From positions 2,728,001 through 2,792,000 of the forward strand of contig CAVZMV010000002.1 of NCBI GenBank assembly GCA_963776465.1: a DNA stretch of 64,000 bases, written 5' to 3'. This DNA comes from DASRHK01 sp963776465 (lineage in GTDB: Bacteria; Pseudomonadota; Gammaproteobacteria; Nevskiales; Nevskiaceae). The notes below the pieces were generated by a model that did no database searches, was not told where the DNA came from, and saw only the letters and a program-made list of their open reading frames with translations. This document shows, one piece after another, positions 17,618 to 28,182 of this stretch (the first letter of the stretch is position 1; the number at the start of each line of letters is the position of its first letter). A program made the position numbers and the translations under genes.

Positions 17618-18619
17618 TCAAGTCAGCGGATGGCGCGCGTCGCCGTAGCGGCGGGCCAGGATGCGCCGGACCACGGCCCAGCGGAGGGTGCCGTACACGT
17701 GCGCGACCAGGCGTTGCGGCCGGGCTCCGATCAGGGAGAACACCAGGCCCGCCCAGGACTTCAGATGCAGCGGCCAGGCGCCGAGCGCGCGGCGATACCA
17801 GCTGCGGCTGTCGGCCTCCGACACGAACTTGTGCGCGCGCCAGCCGATGGCGAAGAAGTGCTCCGCGGTCAGGCGGCGATTGCCTTCCCAGAGTGCGCCG
17901 TGTTTCTGAAGGATCAGCTTGAGATCTTCCATCTGCGCAGCGCTGTCTCCCATCATCGCGCTGCCCGCGACATGGTCCTGCACGAACAGCGGCTCGTTGA
18001 GGTGGACGATGCGCGTGGTTTTCCACAACCGCAGCGCGAGCTCCCAGTCGTCCCACGAGCGCAGGCGCGTGTCGAACTCGCCCCCGGCTGCGGTCAGGGC
18101 CGAGCGACGCAGGAGCCATGCGGGCGTCGCGATCAGTCCATAGTCGTTGCCGAACGGGTTGCCGCGCGCAAAATCCAGGTTGCGCTGGTAGCTGGGCCCG
18201 CCGATGTAGTCGAGGCCGCCGCGATGCGAGCGGATGTATGCGCACACCTGCAGTCCGACGCCCTCGCCTGCCGCCAGCATCGCATCGACCTGGCATTGCA
18301 GCTTGTGGGGCAGCCAGATGTCGTCGTCGTCCTGGAAAGCGATCAGTGTCCCGCGCGCTGCGCGCAAACCGTCGTTGCGTGCCGCAGCCGCGCGCCCGTT
18401 CTGGGCGCGACGCTGCACGATGAGGCGCGCATCTGCGAATTCCGAAAGCACCTGCTGGGTGTGATCGGTGGAGCAATCGTCGACGACGATGAGCTCGAGG
18501 TTCCGGTAGGTCTGGGCCAGCACGCTCAGCACCGAACGTCGCAGCAGCTCGGCGCGGTTGTAGGTCGGCATGATGACGCTGACCAGCGGCGCGTCCGCGC
18601 CTGTCGTTGCGACACTCAT
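17618..18619 (-). CDS. Glycosyltransferase family 2 (array member 2)
   Basis: 333 residues from ATG 18619 (MSVATTGADAPLVSV). Motifs: SVIMPTYNRAELLRRSV, VVDDCSTDHTQQV, FQDDDDIWLPHKLQ and SWDDWELALRLWK. IGGPSYQRNLDFARGNPF is its acceptor-loop version. The tail SRSWYRRALGAWPLHLKSW is the array-type helical repeat. It overlaps the upstream GT2 stop by one base. A longer in-frame extension upstream overlaps that gene and is rejected. Confidence 0.87.
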   Translation of the reverse strand: MSVATTGADAPLVSVIMPTYNRAELLRRSVLSVLAQTYRNLELIVVDDCSTDHTQQVLSEFADARLIVQRRAQNGRAAAARNDGLRAARGTLIAFQDDDDIWLPHKLQCQVDAMLAAGEGVGLQVCAYIRSHRGGLDYIGGPSYQRNLDFARGNPFGNDYGLIATPAWLLRRSALTAAGGEFDTRLRSWDDWELALRLWKTTRIVHLNEPLFVQDHVAGSAMMGDSAAQMEDLKLILQKHGALWEGNRRLTAEHFFAIGWRAHKFVSEADSRSWYRRALGAWPLHLKSWAGLVFSLIGARPQRLVAHVYGTLRWAVVRRILARRYGDARHPLT

Positions 18620-19623
18620 CACACGCGGCGCTCGGAAGCGTCGGCGGCGTCGATGCGCGACAGCCGCGAGCGGGCCTTGAGGCGCTCGCGCCAGGTCTGA
18701 TCGCGCATGCGGCGCGACCACTGCACGAGATTGCGGTACGCGGAATCGCCGAGCGCCGACACCGCCAGCGCCGCGGCGGCGCGGAAGGCGAACGGATCGA
18801 GCTTCAGCGCTTTGCGCAGCCAGCGCCGACCTTCGGGCGTGTCGCCGTACAGGCACTCGATGCGGCCGATGAGGTAGCAGTGCTGCGCCAGCGTGCGTGG
18901 GGCACCGGCCCAGAGCGCCTCATGACGCGTAACGATGCGGCGCATCGCAGGTCCCCAGGCCCGCTCCTGGTTGTTGACGCTGCCTGCCGCGCTGTATTGC
19001 AGATGCAGGGGCTCGTCGAGCAGCAGGACGCGTCCGTGCCCGCCGATGCGGATGGCAAGCTCCCAGTCTTCCCAGCAGCGCAGCTCCTCGTCGAAGCGAC
19101 CGGCCTTGTCGAGCACCTCGCGCGGCACCAGCCAGGTCGGCGTCGGAAAGAAGAAGTTCTCCAGCGCCTGTCGCCCGAGATCGTCCGGATACAGCAGGTT
19201 CGGGCGGCCCAGGTAGCAGACGCGGTACCACCAGTCCGGGCGGCTCATGAAGTACCCGCTGACGCACATCGCGGTGCCGGGCCCAGCTTGCTTGAGCGCC
19301 AGCAGCTGGCGCTCGAGCTTGCCGGCCAGCCACTCGTCGTCGCTGTCCTGGAATGCCAGGAAGCGGCCGCGCGCCAGTGCGAGGCCGGTGTTGCGCGCCG
19401 CTGCAGCGCCGCCGTTGACGGGCCGGCGCACGTAGCGCACGCGCGAGTCTCCGCGCGCGGCGTGCGCGACCACGGCCTGCGGATCCTCGGACGAGCAGTC
19501 GTCGACGACGATCAGCTCCAGATCGGATTCGGTCTGGCGCAGCACGCTCTGGATCGCCCGCTCCAGGCTGGCGCTGCGGTTGTAGGTCGGCAGTACGACA
19601 CTGACCAGGGGTTCACTGCTCAT
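18619..19623 (-). CDS. Glycosyltransferase family 2 (array member 1)
   Basis: 334 residues from ATG 19623 (MSSEPLVSVVLPTYNRSA). Motifs: VVDDCSSEDPQAV, FQDSDDEWLAGKLE, CWEDWELAIRIGG. The tail GRRWLRKALKLDPFAFRAA is TPR-like. First gene of the seven-gene GT2 array; its start overlaps the end of the GT8 gene by 11 bases. As with the others, it is expected to act on a lipid-linked intermediate at the cytoplasmic membrane face. Confidence 0.87.
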   Translation of the reverse strand: MSSEPLVSVVLPTYNRSASLERAIQSVLRQTESDLELIVVDDCSSEDPQAVVAHAARGDSRVRYVRRPVNGGAAAARNTGLALARGRFLAFQDSDDEWLAGKLERQLLALKQAGPGTAMCVSGYFMSRPDWWYRVCYLGRPNLLYPDDLGRQALENFFFPTPTWLVPREVLDKAGRFDEELRCWEDWELAIRIGGHGRVLLLDEPLHLQYSAAGSVNNQERAWGPAMRRIVTRHEALWAGAPRTLAQHCYLIGRIECLYGDTPEGRRWLRKALKLDPFAFRAAAALAVSALGDSAYRNLVQWSRRMRDQTWRERLKARSRLSRIDAADASERRV

Positions 19624-20602
19624 GGCAAAACGGCGGTACGTTCAAACAAAGGCGGCTTGGATGCGGCGCTTCACAGCCGCCAGCCGCGGCCGCCAACGCA
19701 GGTAAGTGAGTAAGACCCAACCGGGGAAATAGGTACTCCAGAACGCCCTTGAAGTCTTTAGAAACCTTGTAAACCGGGCGCGGTAACTCGCGGAAATACT
19801 TGCGGTATAGACCGCGGAGCGGGTGATTCGACCAGAGTCGCCACGGCTTCCACCAGCCCATGTAGTGCACGACGGCTGGACGGGCAAGCGCGTCGCGCAG
19901 CTCCTCCCCCTCCAGCGGCTGCGCTGCGGGGTCCACCTCCATCATCGTCGTCTGCAGGTTCCACCGCGGGTGCAGGCGATGCCACCGCCCCTTCAGCAAG
20001 CCGTTGAACGCGTCCTGGTCGGCGTAGAGCATCAGATCGGGGTGTGCGCCGGCAAAGTCGAGTAGCCGACGGGTCATGTCCCCTTCGCGCATCTGGCGAA
20101 GATCCATCAGCAGGACACCCGAGTTGAGATAGTCGCGTGGCGCCGCGAGCCCGAGGTTGTAGACGTGGTCCTGCGGGTTTTTTGGGTGGAGCACGTTGGG
20201 CACGGCGCCGAGCTCGAGATCGGACATTGCCGTCCGCCATAGTGGCGTCACGTCGTCGGCAACCACGATGTCTGCGTCCAGGTAGATGACACGGTCCAGC
20301 GCAGGCAGCAGCTCGGGCAACAGCATCCGGTAATAGTTCGCAGGACTGAACCACTCCGCCAGCCGCAGGTGCCGGAGGCGGTCAACGTCGATGCTCACGA
20401 ATTCGATTCGCTGCCGGTGGGCGGCAACGACACGGCGCAGATAATCCCTCGCCGCGTCCTCGAGTCCGCCGTCCATGACATGGATCTGCAGCGGTGCGCG
20501 CACGTGCACGCACAGGGAATGCAGCATCACGGCCAGGTGTGGGACGTAGGCTGCATCCGCGCCGCAGGCGACGTGCACCATTTCGCCGGCTGCGCCACTC
20601 AT
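19613..20602 (-). CDS. Glycosyltransferase family 8 (LPS galactosyl/glucosyltransferase-like)
   Basis: 329 residues. GT8 hallmarks: HVACGADAAYVPHLAVML at the N-terminus, YYRMLLPELLP, the metal-binding DADIV (109-113), YLNSGVLLMDLRQMR, DQDAFNGLLKGRW and HYMGWWKPW. Family members such as WaaJ/WaaO and GspA transfer glucose or galactose with retention of configuration. It begins 4 bases after the acyltransferase stop and overlaps the first GT2, so it belongs to the same operon. Confidence 0.88.
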   Translation of the reverse strand: MSGAAGEMVHVACGADAAYVPHLAVMLHSLCVHVRAPLQIHVMDGGLEDAARDYLRRVVAAHRQRIEFVSIDVDRLRHLRLAEWFSPANYYRMLLPELLPALDRVIYLDADIVVADDVTPLWRTAMSDLELGAVPNVLHPKNPQDHVYNLGLAAPRDYLNSGVLLMDLRQMREGDMTRRLLDFAGAHPDLMLYADQDAFNGLLKGRWHRLHPRWNLQTTMMEVDPAAQPLEGEELRDALARPAVVHYMGWWKPWRLWSNHPLRGLYRKYFRELPRPVYKVSKDFKGVLEYLFPRLGLTHLPALAAAAGGCEAPHPSRLCLNVPPFCHEQ

Positions 20603-20606
20603 GGGC

Positions 20607-21716
20607 TCATGGCCCCGTTGCAGGCCGGGCGACGAGCCCTGCGGCGGGAGCGTCGTAGCGGTAGCGCAAGCTGACCTTGCGGGCGAGCAGCGGCCGCTCG
20701 ACCAGCTGATGGACCAGGATCGCCACCCCTACGCCGAGGATGCCGCCACCCAGCGCGGCGAACATCGGCTCGTAGCCGAGCTTGCGTGCCAGGGCGACGC
20801 TGACGACGATCGCGGGATAGTGCACGAGATAGAGCGAGTAGCACATCTCGCCGAGGTAAACCGAAATCCGCTGGCGCAGAACCGTCCAGACCTTCGCGCC
20901 TGGCGCGAGCGCGACCGCACCCGTCAGCGAGAACCAGAGCATGACGAAGCCGAGGTTCGGGCGCATGCCGCGATGCACGAGGTGCGGGTCCTGGCCCGAC
21001 AGGTACAGCTGATAGCCCTGATAGACGTAAGGAAACCAGACCGGGACGGAGGCCACCGCGATCGCGGCGAGCGCCTTCCCCAGCCAGGGCCTCACGCGGG
21101 CCGCCGGCTCGCCGACGAACAGCCAGGCCAGCAGCAGCCCCGCTCCGAAGGCATGCAGATGATGGCCGAGCATGTAGAGATGCAGGTGGCGCCACTGTCC
21201 GATGACGCCGCCGACGATGAACACGGCCGCGGTCGCCGGCACGATCCAGCTGGTGCGGCGGAACAGGACGAAGAGCAGCGCCCAGATCACGTAGAACTGC
21301 TCTTCGGCCGCGAGCGACCAGGTGTGTCGCAAATGGAACGGATAGGCGTCCAGGTTCAGGGGACGCCAATAGCCTTCGACGAACTGCACGAACAGGGCGT
21401 GCTTGATCCAGGACGTGCTTTGCGGGGAACCCCAGCCTCCGTAACGGGCGCCTGCGAGGAACACCAGCAGGCCTGCGATCAGGCCAAGGTAGTACAGCGG
21501 CCAGATGCGCAACGATCGGCGCAGGAAGAACATCGACAGCAGGTTGTTGGCGTTGCGGTTCTGGATGAGGTTGCCGGAGATGACGAATCCCGACAGCACG
21601 AAGAACCAGTCCATGGCGCTCCAGTACCAGAAGAGCCAGTCGTACTTGACGTGGTAGACGACGACACCGAGGCAGAACAGACCCCGCAGTCCGTCGAGTT
21701 CGATAATCCGTCTCAT
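20607..21716 (-). CDS. Acyltransferase 3 family membrane protein (OafA-like), copy B
   Basis: 369 residues with about ten membrane segments. IELDGLRGLFCLGVVVYHV holds the family-typical R-G-x-x-x-x-x-V-x-x-Y-H region with the conserved His; FFVLSGFVISGNLI, RRSLRIWPLYY (the R-x-x-R-I-x-P-x-Y motif) and HTWSLAAEEQFYVIW (W-S-L-x-x-E-x-Q-F-Y) are all present. These enzymes O-acylate (often acetylate) surface sugars. It is a close paralog of the gene at 21832-22953, 115 bases upstream; the pair looks like a tandem duplication that has diverged. Confidence 0.92.
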   Translation of the reverse strand: MRRIIELDGLRGLFCLGVVVYHVKYDWLFWYWSAMDWFFVLSGFVISGNLIQNRNANNLLSMFFLRRSLRIWPLYYLGLIAGLLVFLAGARYGGWGSPQSTSWIKHALFVQFVEGYWRPLNLDAYPFHLRHTWSLAAEEQFYVIWALLFVLFRRTSWIVPATAAVFIVGGVIGQWRHLHLYMLGHHLHAFGAGLLLAWLFVGEPAARVRPWLGKALAAIAVASVPVWFPYVYQGYQLYLSGQDPHLVHRGMRPNLGFVMLWFSLTGAVALAPGAKVWTVLRQRISVYLGEMCYSLYLVHYPAIVVSVALARKLGYEPMFAALGGGILGVGVAILVHQLVERPLLARKVSLRYRYDAPAAGLVARPATGP

Positions 21717-21831
21717 CCCGTGCTTCCCTGTCCGGGGTGGTTGGCAGTGCTGTCACTTGCGCTGCGGCCCGTTGCTGGACGCCGCGGCGCGGCATGATCG
21801 CATACCGCGTCCGCCGGCCGCAGCCGGCTGC

Positions 21832-22953
21832 CTACTTCGCTGCGAGGGCCCCGCCGAGGTCGGGCTGGCGGCTTTCTGGACGGCCGGCGGTGCGGTATTT
21901 CATGCCGGACTTGAATCGCGACAGCGGCTTCTCGATCCGGACATGGATGACGTGCGCAGCGGCGATGCCGACCCCAGCCCCGACGACAGCCATCAGTTGC
22001 GGATTGAGGCCCGTCTTCCGCGCCACCACGATGGCAAGCACGATGGCCATGTAGTGCGTGAGGTACAGCGGATAGCTGATGTCGCCGAGGTAGCGCGCGA
22101 AGCGCGTGCGCACGGGCGCCCACAGCCGGTGTCCCGGCGTCAGCGCCGCCGACCCGATGAGCGCAAGCCACAGCAGGATGAATCCTGCGTTGACGACGGC
22201 GGGCTTGGTCAGCAGGCGCATGTCGTAGCCGCTGGCGAGCAGCCGATATCCCTGCCAGGTGTATCCCGCCCACATCGGCACTGACGCCACGGCGCAAATG
22301 CCGAACAGCGGCAGCAGCAACCGGCGGTGACGCTCCGCCGCTCCGCTGCAGAACAGATGCGACAGTAGCAAGCCCCAGCCCAGCGCATCGATATGGTCGA
22401 GCAGCAGGTAGAGATGCCCCTCCTGCGTTCCGCGCCACCACAGGCCGGTGGCGATGAAGACCGCGGAGATCAGCGGCACCGACCAGGTGTGGCGCCGGAT
22501 GAAGAAGAACGACAGCGCGAACAACACGTAGAACTGCTCTTCGACCGAGACCGACCAGGAGTGGATGAAGTGGAACGGGTAAGGTCCCAGCTTGAGCGGC
22601 TGTGCGTACCCTTCGACGAACGCCGTGAACGTGGCGAACTGCAGCCAGCCACGGCTCTGCATCGCGCCCCAGACGTCGACGTCGCTGGTGGCAAGGTAAA
22701 CCAGGAAGCCGACCAGCAAGGTGGCGAAGTAGAGCGGCCAGACCCGGAGGGCCCGGCGCATGAAGAACGCGGTGAGGAGGTTTTCGGCGTTGCGGTTAAG
22801 GATCAGCTGCGCCGAGATCACGAACCCGGAGGCCATGAAGAAGAAATCCATCACGCTCCACCACCAGAAGATCCACTGGTGATGCACGTGATAGAGAACG
22901 ACGCCGAGGCAGAAGAGTCCCCTGAGTCCGTCCAGCTCGATTACTCGTTTCAT
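21832..22953 (-). CDS. Acyltransferase 3 family membrane protein (OafA-like), copy A
   Basis: 373 residues, paralog of the following gene. Identical opening pattern (IELDGLRGLFCLGVVLYHV), FFFMASGFVISAQLI, RRALRVWPLYF and HSWSVSVEEQFYVLF. The C-terminus is charged and cytoplasmic (SRFKSGMKYRTAGRPE). It starts 12 bases after the GT4 stop. Two acyltransferases with the same core but different loops suggest two acylation sites or acyl groups on one polymer. Confidence 0.92.
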   Translation of the reverse strand: MKRVIELDGLRGLFCLGVVLYHVHHQWIFWWWSVMDFFFMASGFVISAQLILNRNAENLLTAFFMRRALRVWPLYFATLLVGFLVYLATSDVDVWGAMQSRGWLQFATFTAFVEGYAQPLKLGPYPFHFIHSWSVSVEEQFYVLFALSFFFIRRHTWSVPLISAVFIATGLWWRGTQEGHLYLLLDHIDALGWGLLLSHLFCSGAAERHRRLLLPLFGICAVASVPMWAGYTWQGYRLLASGYDMRLLTKPAVVNAGFILLWLALIGSAALTPGHRLWAPVRTRFARYLGDISYPLYLTHYMAIVLAIVVARKTGLNPQLMAVVGAGVGIAAAHVIHVRIEKPLSRFKSGMKYRTAGRPESRQPDLGGALAAK

Positions 22954-22965
22954 GCGCGTGCTTTG

Positions 22966-24084
22966 TCATGTTGCGCGCTCCATCGCATGAATGATTCGGT
23001 CCATCGTCACGTCCCAGCGATAGCGTTCCAGTGCCATCCGCTGCCCGTGCTCCCCCATTGCCGCCAGTCTAGCCGGATTGCCCAAGGCAGCGAGTAGTAA
23101 AATTGCCACCGCCTCCGGGTCTTCCCGTTCCAGCAGGAAGCCGCAGCGGCCATTGTCGCAAAACTCCGGGCCGGCATTGCGGGCCATCGCCAGGATCGGC
23201 GTGCGACAGGCCAGCGCCTCCAGGTAGACCAGCCCCCAGGGCTCGTAGCGGGCCGGCATGGCGAACAGCGCGGCCTGCTCGAACGCCTGCTGGAGCTCGG
23301 CCTGGGAAACGAAGGCTCTGGCGGTGACGTTCGGGATGCGCGTGTACTGCTGGAAGTCTTCACGGCCGATGAGCAGGAGCTTCAGCGTCGGGTTGCGCGC
23401 CACTGCCAGCTCGAAGCCGCGGACCAGGAGGTCCACGCCCTTCTCCTGCGCGCGAAGCTTGGCCACGAACAGGATCTGACCGTCGTCGTAGCGCTTGGGG
23501 CCCCGGTACGGCTCGATCGATCCCCTGCCTGTGCCGACCGCGGTCACGCGGTCCGCGCTGACGCCGTAGTGCGAGATCAGATCGTCGCGCACGTGCTGCC
23601 CGATCGCGAAGATGTGCGCCATCTGGTGATAGCTGCGGCGGTCGAGCCATTCCGCCAGGCGTCGCAGCCCGGGCCCGAGTGTGGCGAGGTCCGGCGAGTG
23701 CAGCGATGCCAGGTGCCAGGTGGTGTCGCAGAACAGGTAATTCGGCTGGCGCCGGCTGCGCCACAACAGCGGCATCCCCAGCGTGCCCGTGTGCAGCACG
23801 CGCATCGGTCGCACCCCCAGGCGCCGATGCAGGCGCAGGGCCCGGAAGAACCGGGTCACGGGGCTGTAGGCGTAAGCCAGTTCGGTACCGAAACACCGCC
23901 TCGCAACCCACATGCAGAGCCGATGCACTTTCCTCGGCAGCGCAGTTGCATCCATCGACCCGGCGAGCAGTCCGCGACGCTCGAGCTCGGCGCGCAGCCG
24001 GTACGGCGTGCCCGACCAGGTGGAGGGCGATGCAGGATCGCCGTCCGGACAGCTGAGGTAAACGCTTGCAGGGTCCAGGCTCAC
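22966..24084 (-). CDS. Glycosyltransferase family 4
   Basis: 372 residues from GTG 24084, which overlaps the previous stop (GTGA); the open frame extends further but into the upstream gene. GT-B features: LFCDTTWHLASLHS, FAIGQHVRDDLI, ILFVAKLRAQEKGVDLLVRG and the C-terminal E-x7-E motif in ARYEPWGLVYLEALACRTP. Retaining transferase; donor unknown. It is translationally coupled to the GT2 upstream. Confidence 0.85.
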   Translation of the reverse strand: MSLDPASVYLSCPDGDPASPSTWSGTPYRLRAELERRGLLAGSMDATALPRKVHRLCMWVARRCFGTELAYAYSPVTRFFRALRLHRRLGVRPMRVLHTGTLGMPLLWRSRRQPNYLFCDTTWHLASLHSPDLATLGPGLRRLAEWLDRRSYHQMAHIFAIGQHVRDDLISHYGVSADRVTAVGTGRGSIEPYRGPKRYDDGQILFVAKLRAQEKGVDLLVRGFELAVARNPTLKLLLIGREDFQQYTRIPNVTARAFVSQAELQQAFEQAALFAMPARYEPWGLVYLEALACRTPILAMARNAGPEFCDNGRCGFLLEREDPEAVAILLLAALGNPARLAAMGEHGQRMALERYRWDVTMDRIIHAMERAT

Positions 24085-24986
24085 AGCCGATCGGGAAACC
24101 GCGCTTGCAGTCCTTCGTAGCCTGGGAAAAGCCGGCGCAAGTGGTGACGGATGTAGCGACGCGACCGCGGAAACTCGGCCAGCGCGCGCAGCGCCTTGCC
24201 TCGCTGCCACCACAGCCCCGCGCCCGGCGGCGGGTAGTCCAGCGCCATGATGTGACGGCTGGCGTACGCCATGCGGCGCACGGAAGGCGCGGCGCGCTGC
24301 ACGTCCTCGGACGACGCGATGATCTGGCAGTAGTCCTGCCAGAGCCCCTTGCCCGCCTGGGTGCGCTGGTCCGGGTGCACGCGCCATCCGGACATCTGCC
24401 GATCGATCTTTTCCACGGCCGTGCGGAAGATCATGCGCAGCCAGAAATGCAGGTCGCATTGGTGGAAGTCACCGCTCCAGCCACCGACTTCGCGCGCGAG
24501 CGATCGCCGGAAGAAGGTCGACGATTGCGGGATGCACAGCCGTGTGGCGAAAATCGATTCGACGCTGAATGCCGGCAACCTACCCGAGTAGGTGACGTTT
24601 CCCTGCACGTCGATGGCTTCGGCGTCGCCGTAGACGAGGCCGCACTCGGGGCGCGCGCTGAAACGCTCCACCGCAGTCGACAGCGCGTCCGGATAGTAGA
24701 CGTCGTCGGCGCTCTGGATCGCGAGCAGCTCTCCCTGCGCCATCGCCAGGCCCTTATTCACGGCGTCGGCAGGACCACGGTCCTTCTCGGAGATCCAGCG
24801 CAGCTCGGCACAAGCAAACGACTTGAGGACGTCGACGGTTTCGTCGCGCGACGCGCCATCCACCACCACGATCTCGAGCGGCCGATGACTCTGGGCCAGG
24901 ATGGAATCCAGCGTCTGGCGGATGTAGCGCCCCTGGTTGAAGCTCGGCACGACGACCGACAGCAGTGGTTTGTTGGGCGATGACAT
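24081..24986 (-). CDS. Glycosyltransferase family 2, distinct subfamily
   Basis: 301 residues from ATG 24986 (MSSPNKPLLSV). Motifs SVVVPSFNQGRYIRQTL, VVDGASRDETVDV, IQSADDVYYPDAL and the inverting-enzyme region SSTFFRRSLAREVGG with DFHQCDLHFWLRM. This is the WcaA/WfgS-type GT2 subgroup with a DGASxDxT and SADDxYxPxAL pattern, not a member of the FQDDDD array. Only 6 bases separate its start from the divergent sulfotransferase start. Confidence 0.85.
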   Translation of the reverse strand: MSSPNKPLLSVVVPSFNQGRYIRQTLDSILAQSHRPLEIVVVDGASRDETVDVLKSFACAELRWISEKDRGPADAVNKGLAMAQGELLAIQSADDVYYPDALSTAVERFSARPECGLVYGDAEAIDVQGNVTYSGRLPAFSVESIFATRLCIPQSSTFFRRSLAREVGGWSGDFHQCDLHFWLRMIFRTAVEKIDRQMSGWRVHPDQRTQAGKGLWQDYCQIIASSEDVQRAAPSVRRMAYASRHIMALDYPPPGAGLWWQRGKALRALAEFPRSRRYIRHHLRRLFPGYEGLQARFPDRL

Positions 24987-24992
24987 GCTGGA

Positions 24993-25745
24993 ATGATTGC
25001 GATGTACAGCGAACAACTCAAGCTGCTTTTCATCCATCTGCCGAAAACCGGCGGCGAAAGCATCGCCGAAGCGCTGCGCCGCTACGGCATGCACGGCGTC
25101 AAGCATCGCACCTACCGGGAATTCGCGGCCTACCATGGCCAGGCCAAGGTCGATCGCTATTTCGTCGCGAGCTTCGTGCGCAATCCCTGGGACCAGGTGC
25201 TTTCGTTCTACAGCCACCTGCGCAAGCCGGCATACATGCGCAAGGAGGACATCAGCCCCCACGAATGGTATTTCGCGGACGGCTATCACCTGTTCCCGCT
25301 CGAGCCTTCCCGCACCGCCTGCCAGATGCCGTTCTCCGAATGGGTCGAGCGCTGGTACGGCGAGATTCCCGACAAGGGCGGACCGCCTGGCCTGACCGAG
25401 CGGCTAGGCCTTTTCCTGCCACGGCTGCGCCGCTTTGCAGACGTACGGCCGCGCGTGCACGAGGCCTACAAGCGCCAGGTCCACGACGAGATTCCCTACC
25501 TGCTGCCGTACCTGGAATGGTTCAAGGACTATCGCGGCCAGCTGCGAACCCAGTTCGTCGGTCACTTCGAGAATCTGGCCGCCGACTTCCGCAAGCTCGC
25601 CCAGCAACTCGGCGCGGACGTGCAGCTGCCGCACCTGAACAAGTCGCAGCGCGGCAGCTATCGCGACCAGTACGACGCGAAGGCGCGCGACATCGTGGGG
25701 CGCTATTTCGCCGAGGAGATCCGGACGTTCGAGTACCGCTTCTAG
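24993..25745 (+). CDS. Sulfotransferase family protein
   Basis: 250 residues. LFIHLPKTGGES (12-23) is the 5'-phosphosulfate-binding loop and FVRNPWDQVLSFY (61-73) the 3'-phosphate-binding segment of PAPS-dependent sulfotransferases of the Sulfotransfer_2 type. It would transfer sulfate from PAPS to a carbohydrate. It is the only plus-strand gene in this minus-strand stretch: it starts 6 bases from the divergent GT2 and overlaps the convergent GT75-like gene by 4 bases. An ATG three codons later (25002) would leave more room for ribosome binding. The inverted placement suggests later insertion into the locus. Confidence 0.8.
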   Translation: MIAMYSEQLKLLFIHLPKTGGESIAEALRRYGMHGVKHRTYREFAAYHGQAKVDRYFVASFVRNPWDQVLSFYSHLRKPAYMRKEDISPHEWYFADGYHLFPLEPSRTACQMPFSEWVERWYGEIPDKGGPPGLTERLGLFLPRLRRFADVRPRVHEAYKRQVHDEIPYLLPYLEWFKDYRGQLRTQFVGHFENLAADFRKLAQQLGADVQLPHLNKSQRGSYRDQYDAKARDIVGRYFAEEIRTFEYRF

Positions 25746-26886
25746 CCGAAGCGGCGCACCACGCCGAGCCAGGTGCGCATGCAGGCCGCCGTCTCTCGCA
25801 GGAAATCCCGACCGCCCTCGTCCCAGACGAAGCCGCGGAATTGCTCGCTCTGGCTGTCGAGCGCGGCTGCCAGCGACTCATAGGCGGCCGCGTAGTCCCC
25901 ACCGGACAGGCGCAGCTCCTGCAGCCACGGCAGCATCTCTTCGACGAGCACGACGCCAGCGAGCTCGTGGTACAGGTCCTTGAACAGGTTGTGCTGGGAG
26001 CGATGATGCGCCGCCGTCGGCGAACCCAGCCGCACGGCCTGGTCGAGGTGCTTTGCGCACTTCTGCACGAAGTATCCGGAGAGGATGTCGCCGAAGCGGT
26101 CGATCTTCAGGCCTTGCAGCGGGAAGCCCATCCGCACGTAGTAATAGGCGCTCACGGCTTCGCGCGTCAGCGCGGTGTTCTGCGTGTTGATCGGCGACCA
26201 TGTCTCCGGGGCGAGGATCACGGCACGCCCGCGGTCGGCCGTGACGAAGGGCTTCATGCTCAGTCGCGTGAGCGCGTCGACGTCCGGGTCGTCGGTCCAG
26301 AGGCCCGCATTGATCGCGACGCGACGCGCCCGGTCTTGCGTCGACAGCGCCTTGACTTGCGCATGCTCTCCGCGTCGCGCGCTATACGGGAATCCGCGCG
26401 CGTGGATGGTCAAGCCGCGCTCCACTTCCAGCAGATCGCAGATATTGAACCAGGCAGACCCGCCGACCTGATCGGCGCCCTGGATCGCGCCGACCGTCGA
26501 GCCGACCACGGCGTGCTCGCCCACGAAATCGCTGTCCGGCAGACAGTAGTTGTCGTCGTCGATGGAGATCAGCATCTCGCAGCCGTGCTCCAGCGCCATC
26601 AGGAAACCGATGTTGCGACGATTGTCCGTGTTCCACGGCACGAACGACTCCGCGAACCCCAGACGCGCCAGATAGGCGACCTGCTCGTCGAGCGTCGGGC
26701 AATGGATGCGGAAACCCTGCCTAGCAGCGTCCTGCGCCGCAACCGCCACCGTTGCCGGCGTCTTGCGGTCGATGACGATGTAGATCGCGGTCTCCTTCTC
26801 GCGCCCATGCTCCCGCAGGTTGTCCAGATAGCCCTGCAGCCACTTGGGCTCGAAGATCGTGGTGACGACGATCGCCGTCCGCCTGC

Positions 26887-26890
<4 letters not shown>
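25742..26890 (-). CDS. STELLO/reversibly-glycosylated-polypeptide-like glycosyltransferase (GT75-like)
   Basis: 382 residues. The N-terminus IVVTTIFEPKWLQGYL and the region NTDNRRNIGFLMALEHGCE followed by LISIDDDNYCLP (a D-D-D metal/donor site after an N-R-x-G motif) resemble the GT75/STELLO fold. Later parts (SAWFNICDLL, RGFPYSARR, INAGLWTDDPDVDALTRL) include the W-x-x-D-P-D-x-D pattern seen in that group. The start ATG overlaps the wzt stop by 4 bases, so it is co-transcribed with the ABC exporter. Family assignment is from motif memory only; role in polymer assembly is inferred. Confidence 0.55.
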
Positions 26891-28173
<1,283 letters not shown>

Positions 28174-28182
28174 GACGATTCC

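Noticed and set aside
15660..18476. A single 938-residue glycosyltransferase fusion
   Set aside because: The long frame arises because one extra base near 17,093 and absence of stops join parts of three separate GT2 genes; each has its own start and stop in register with the operon.
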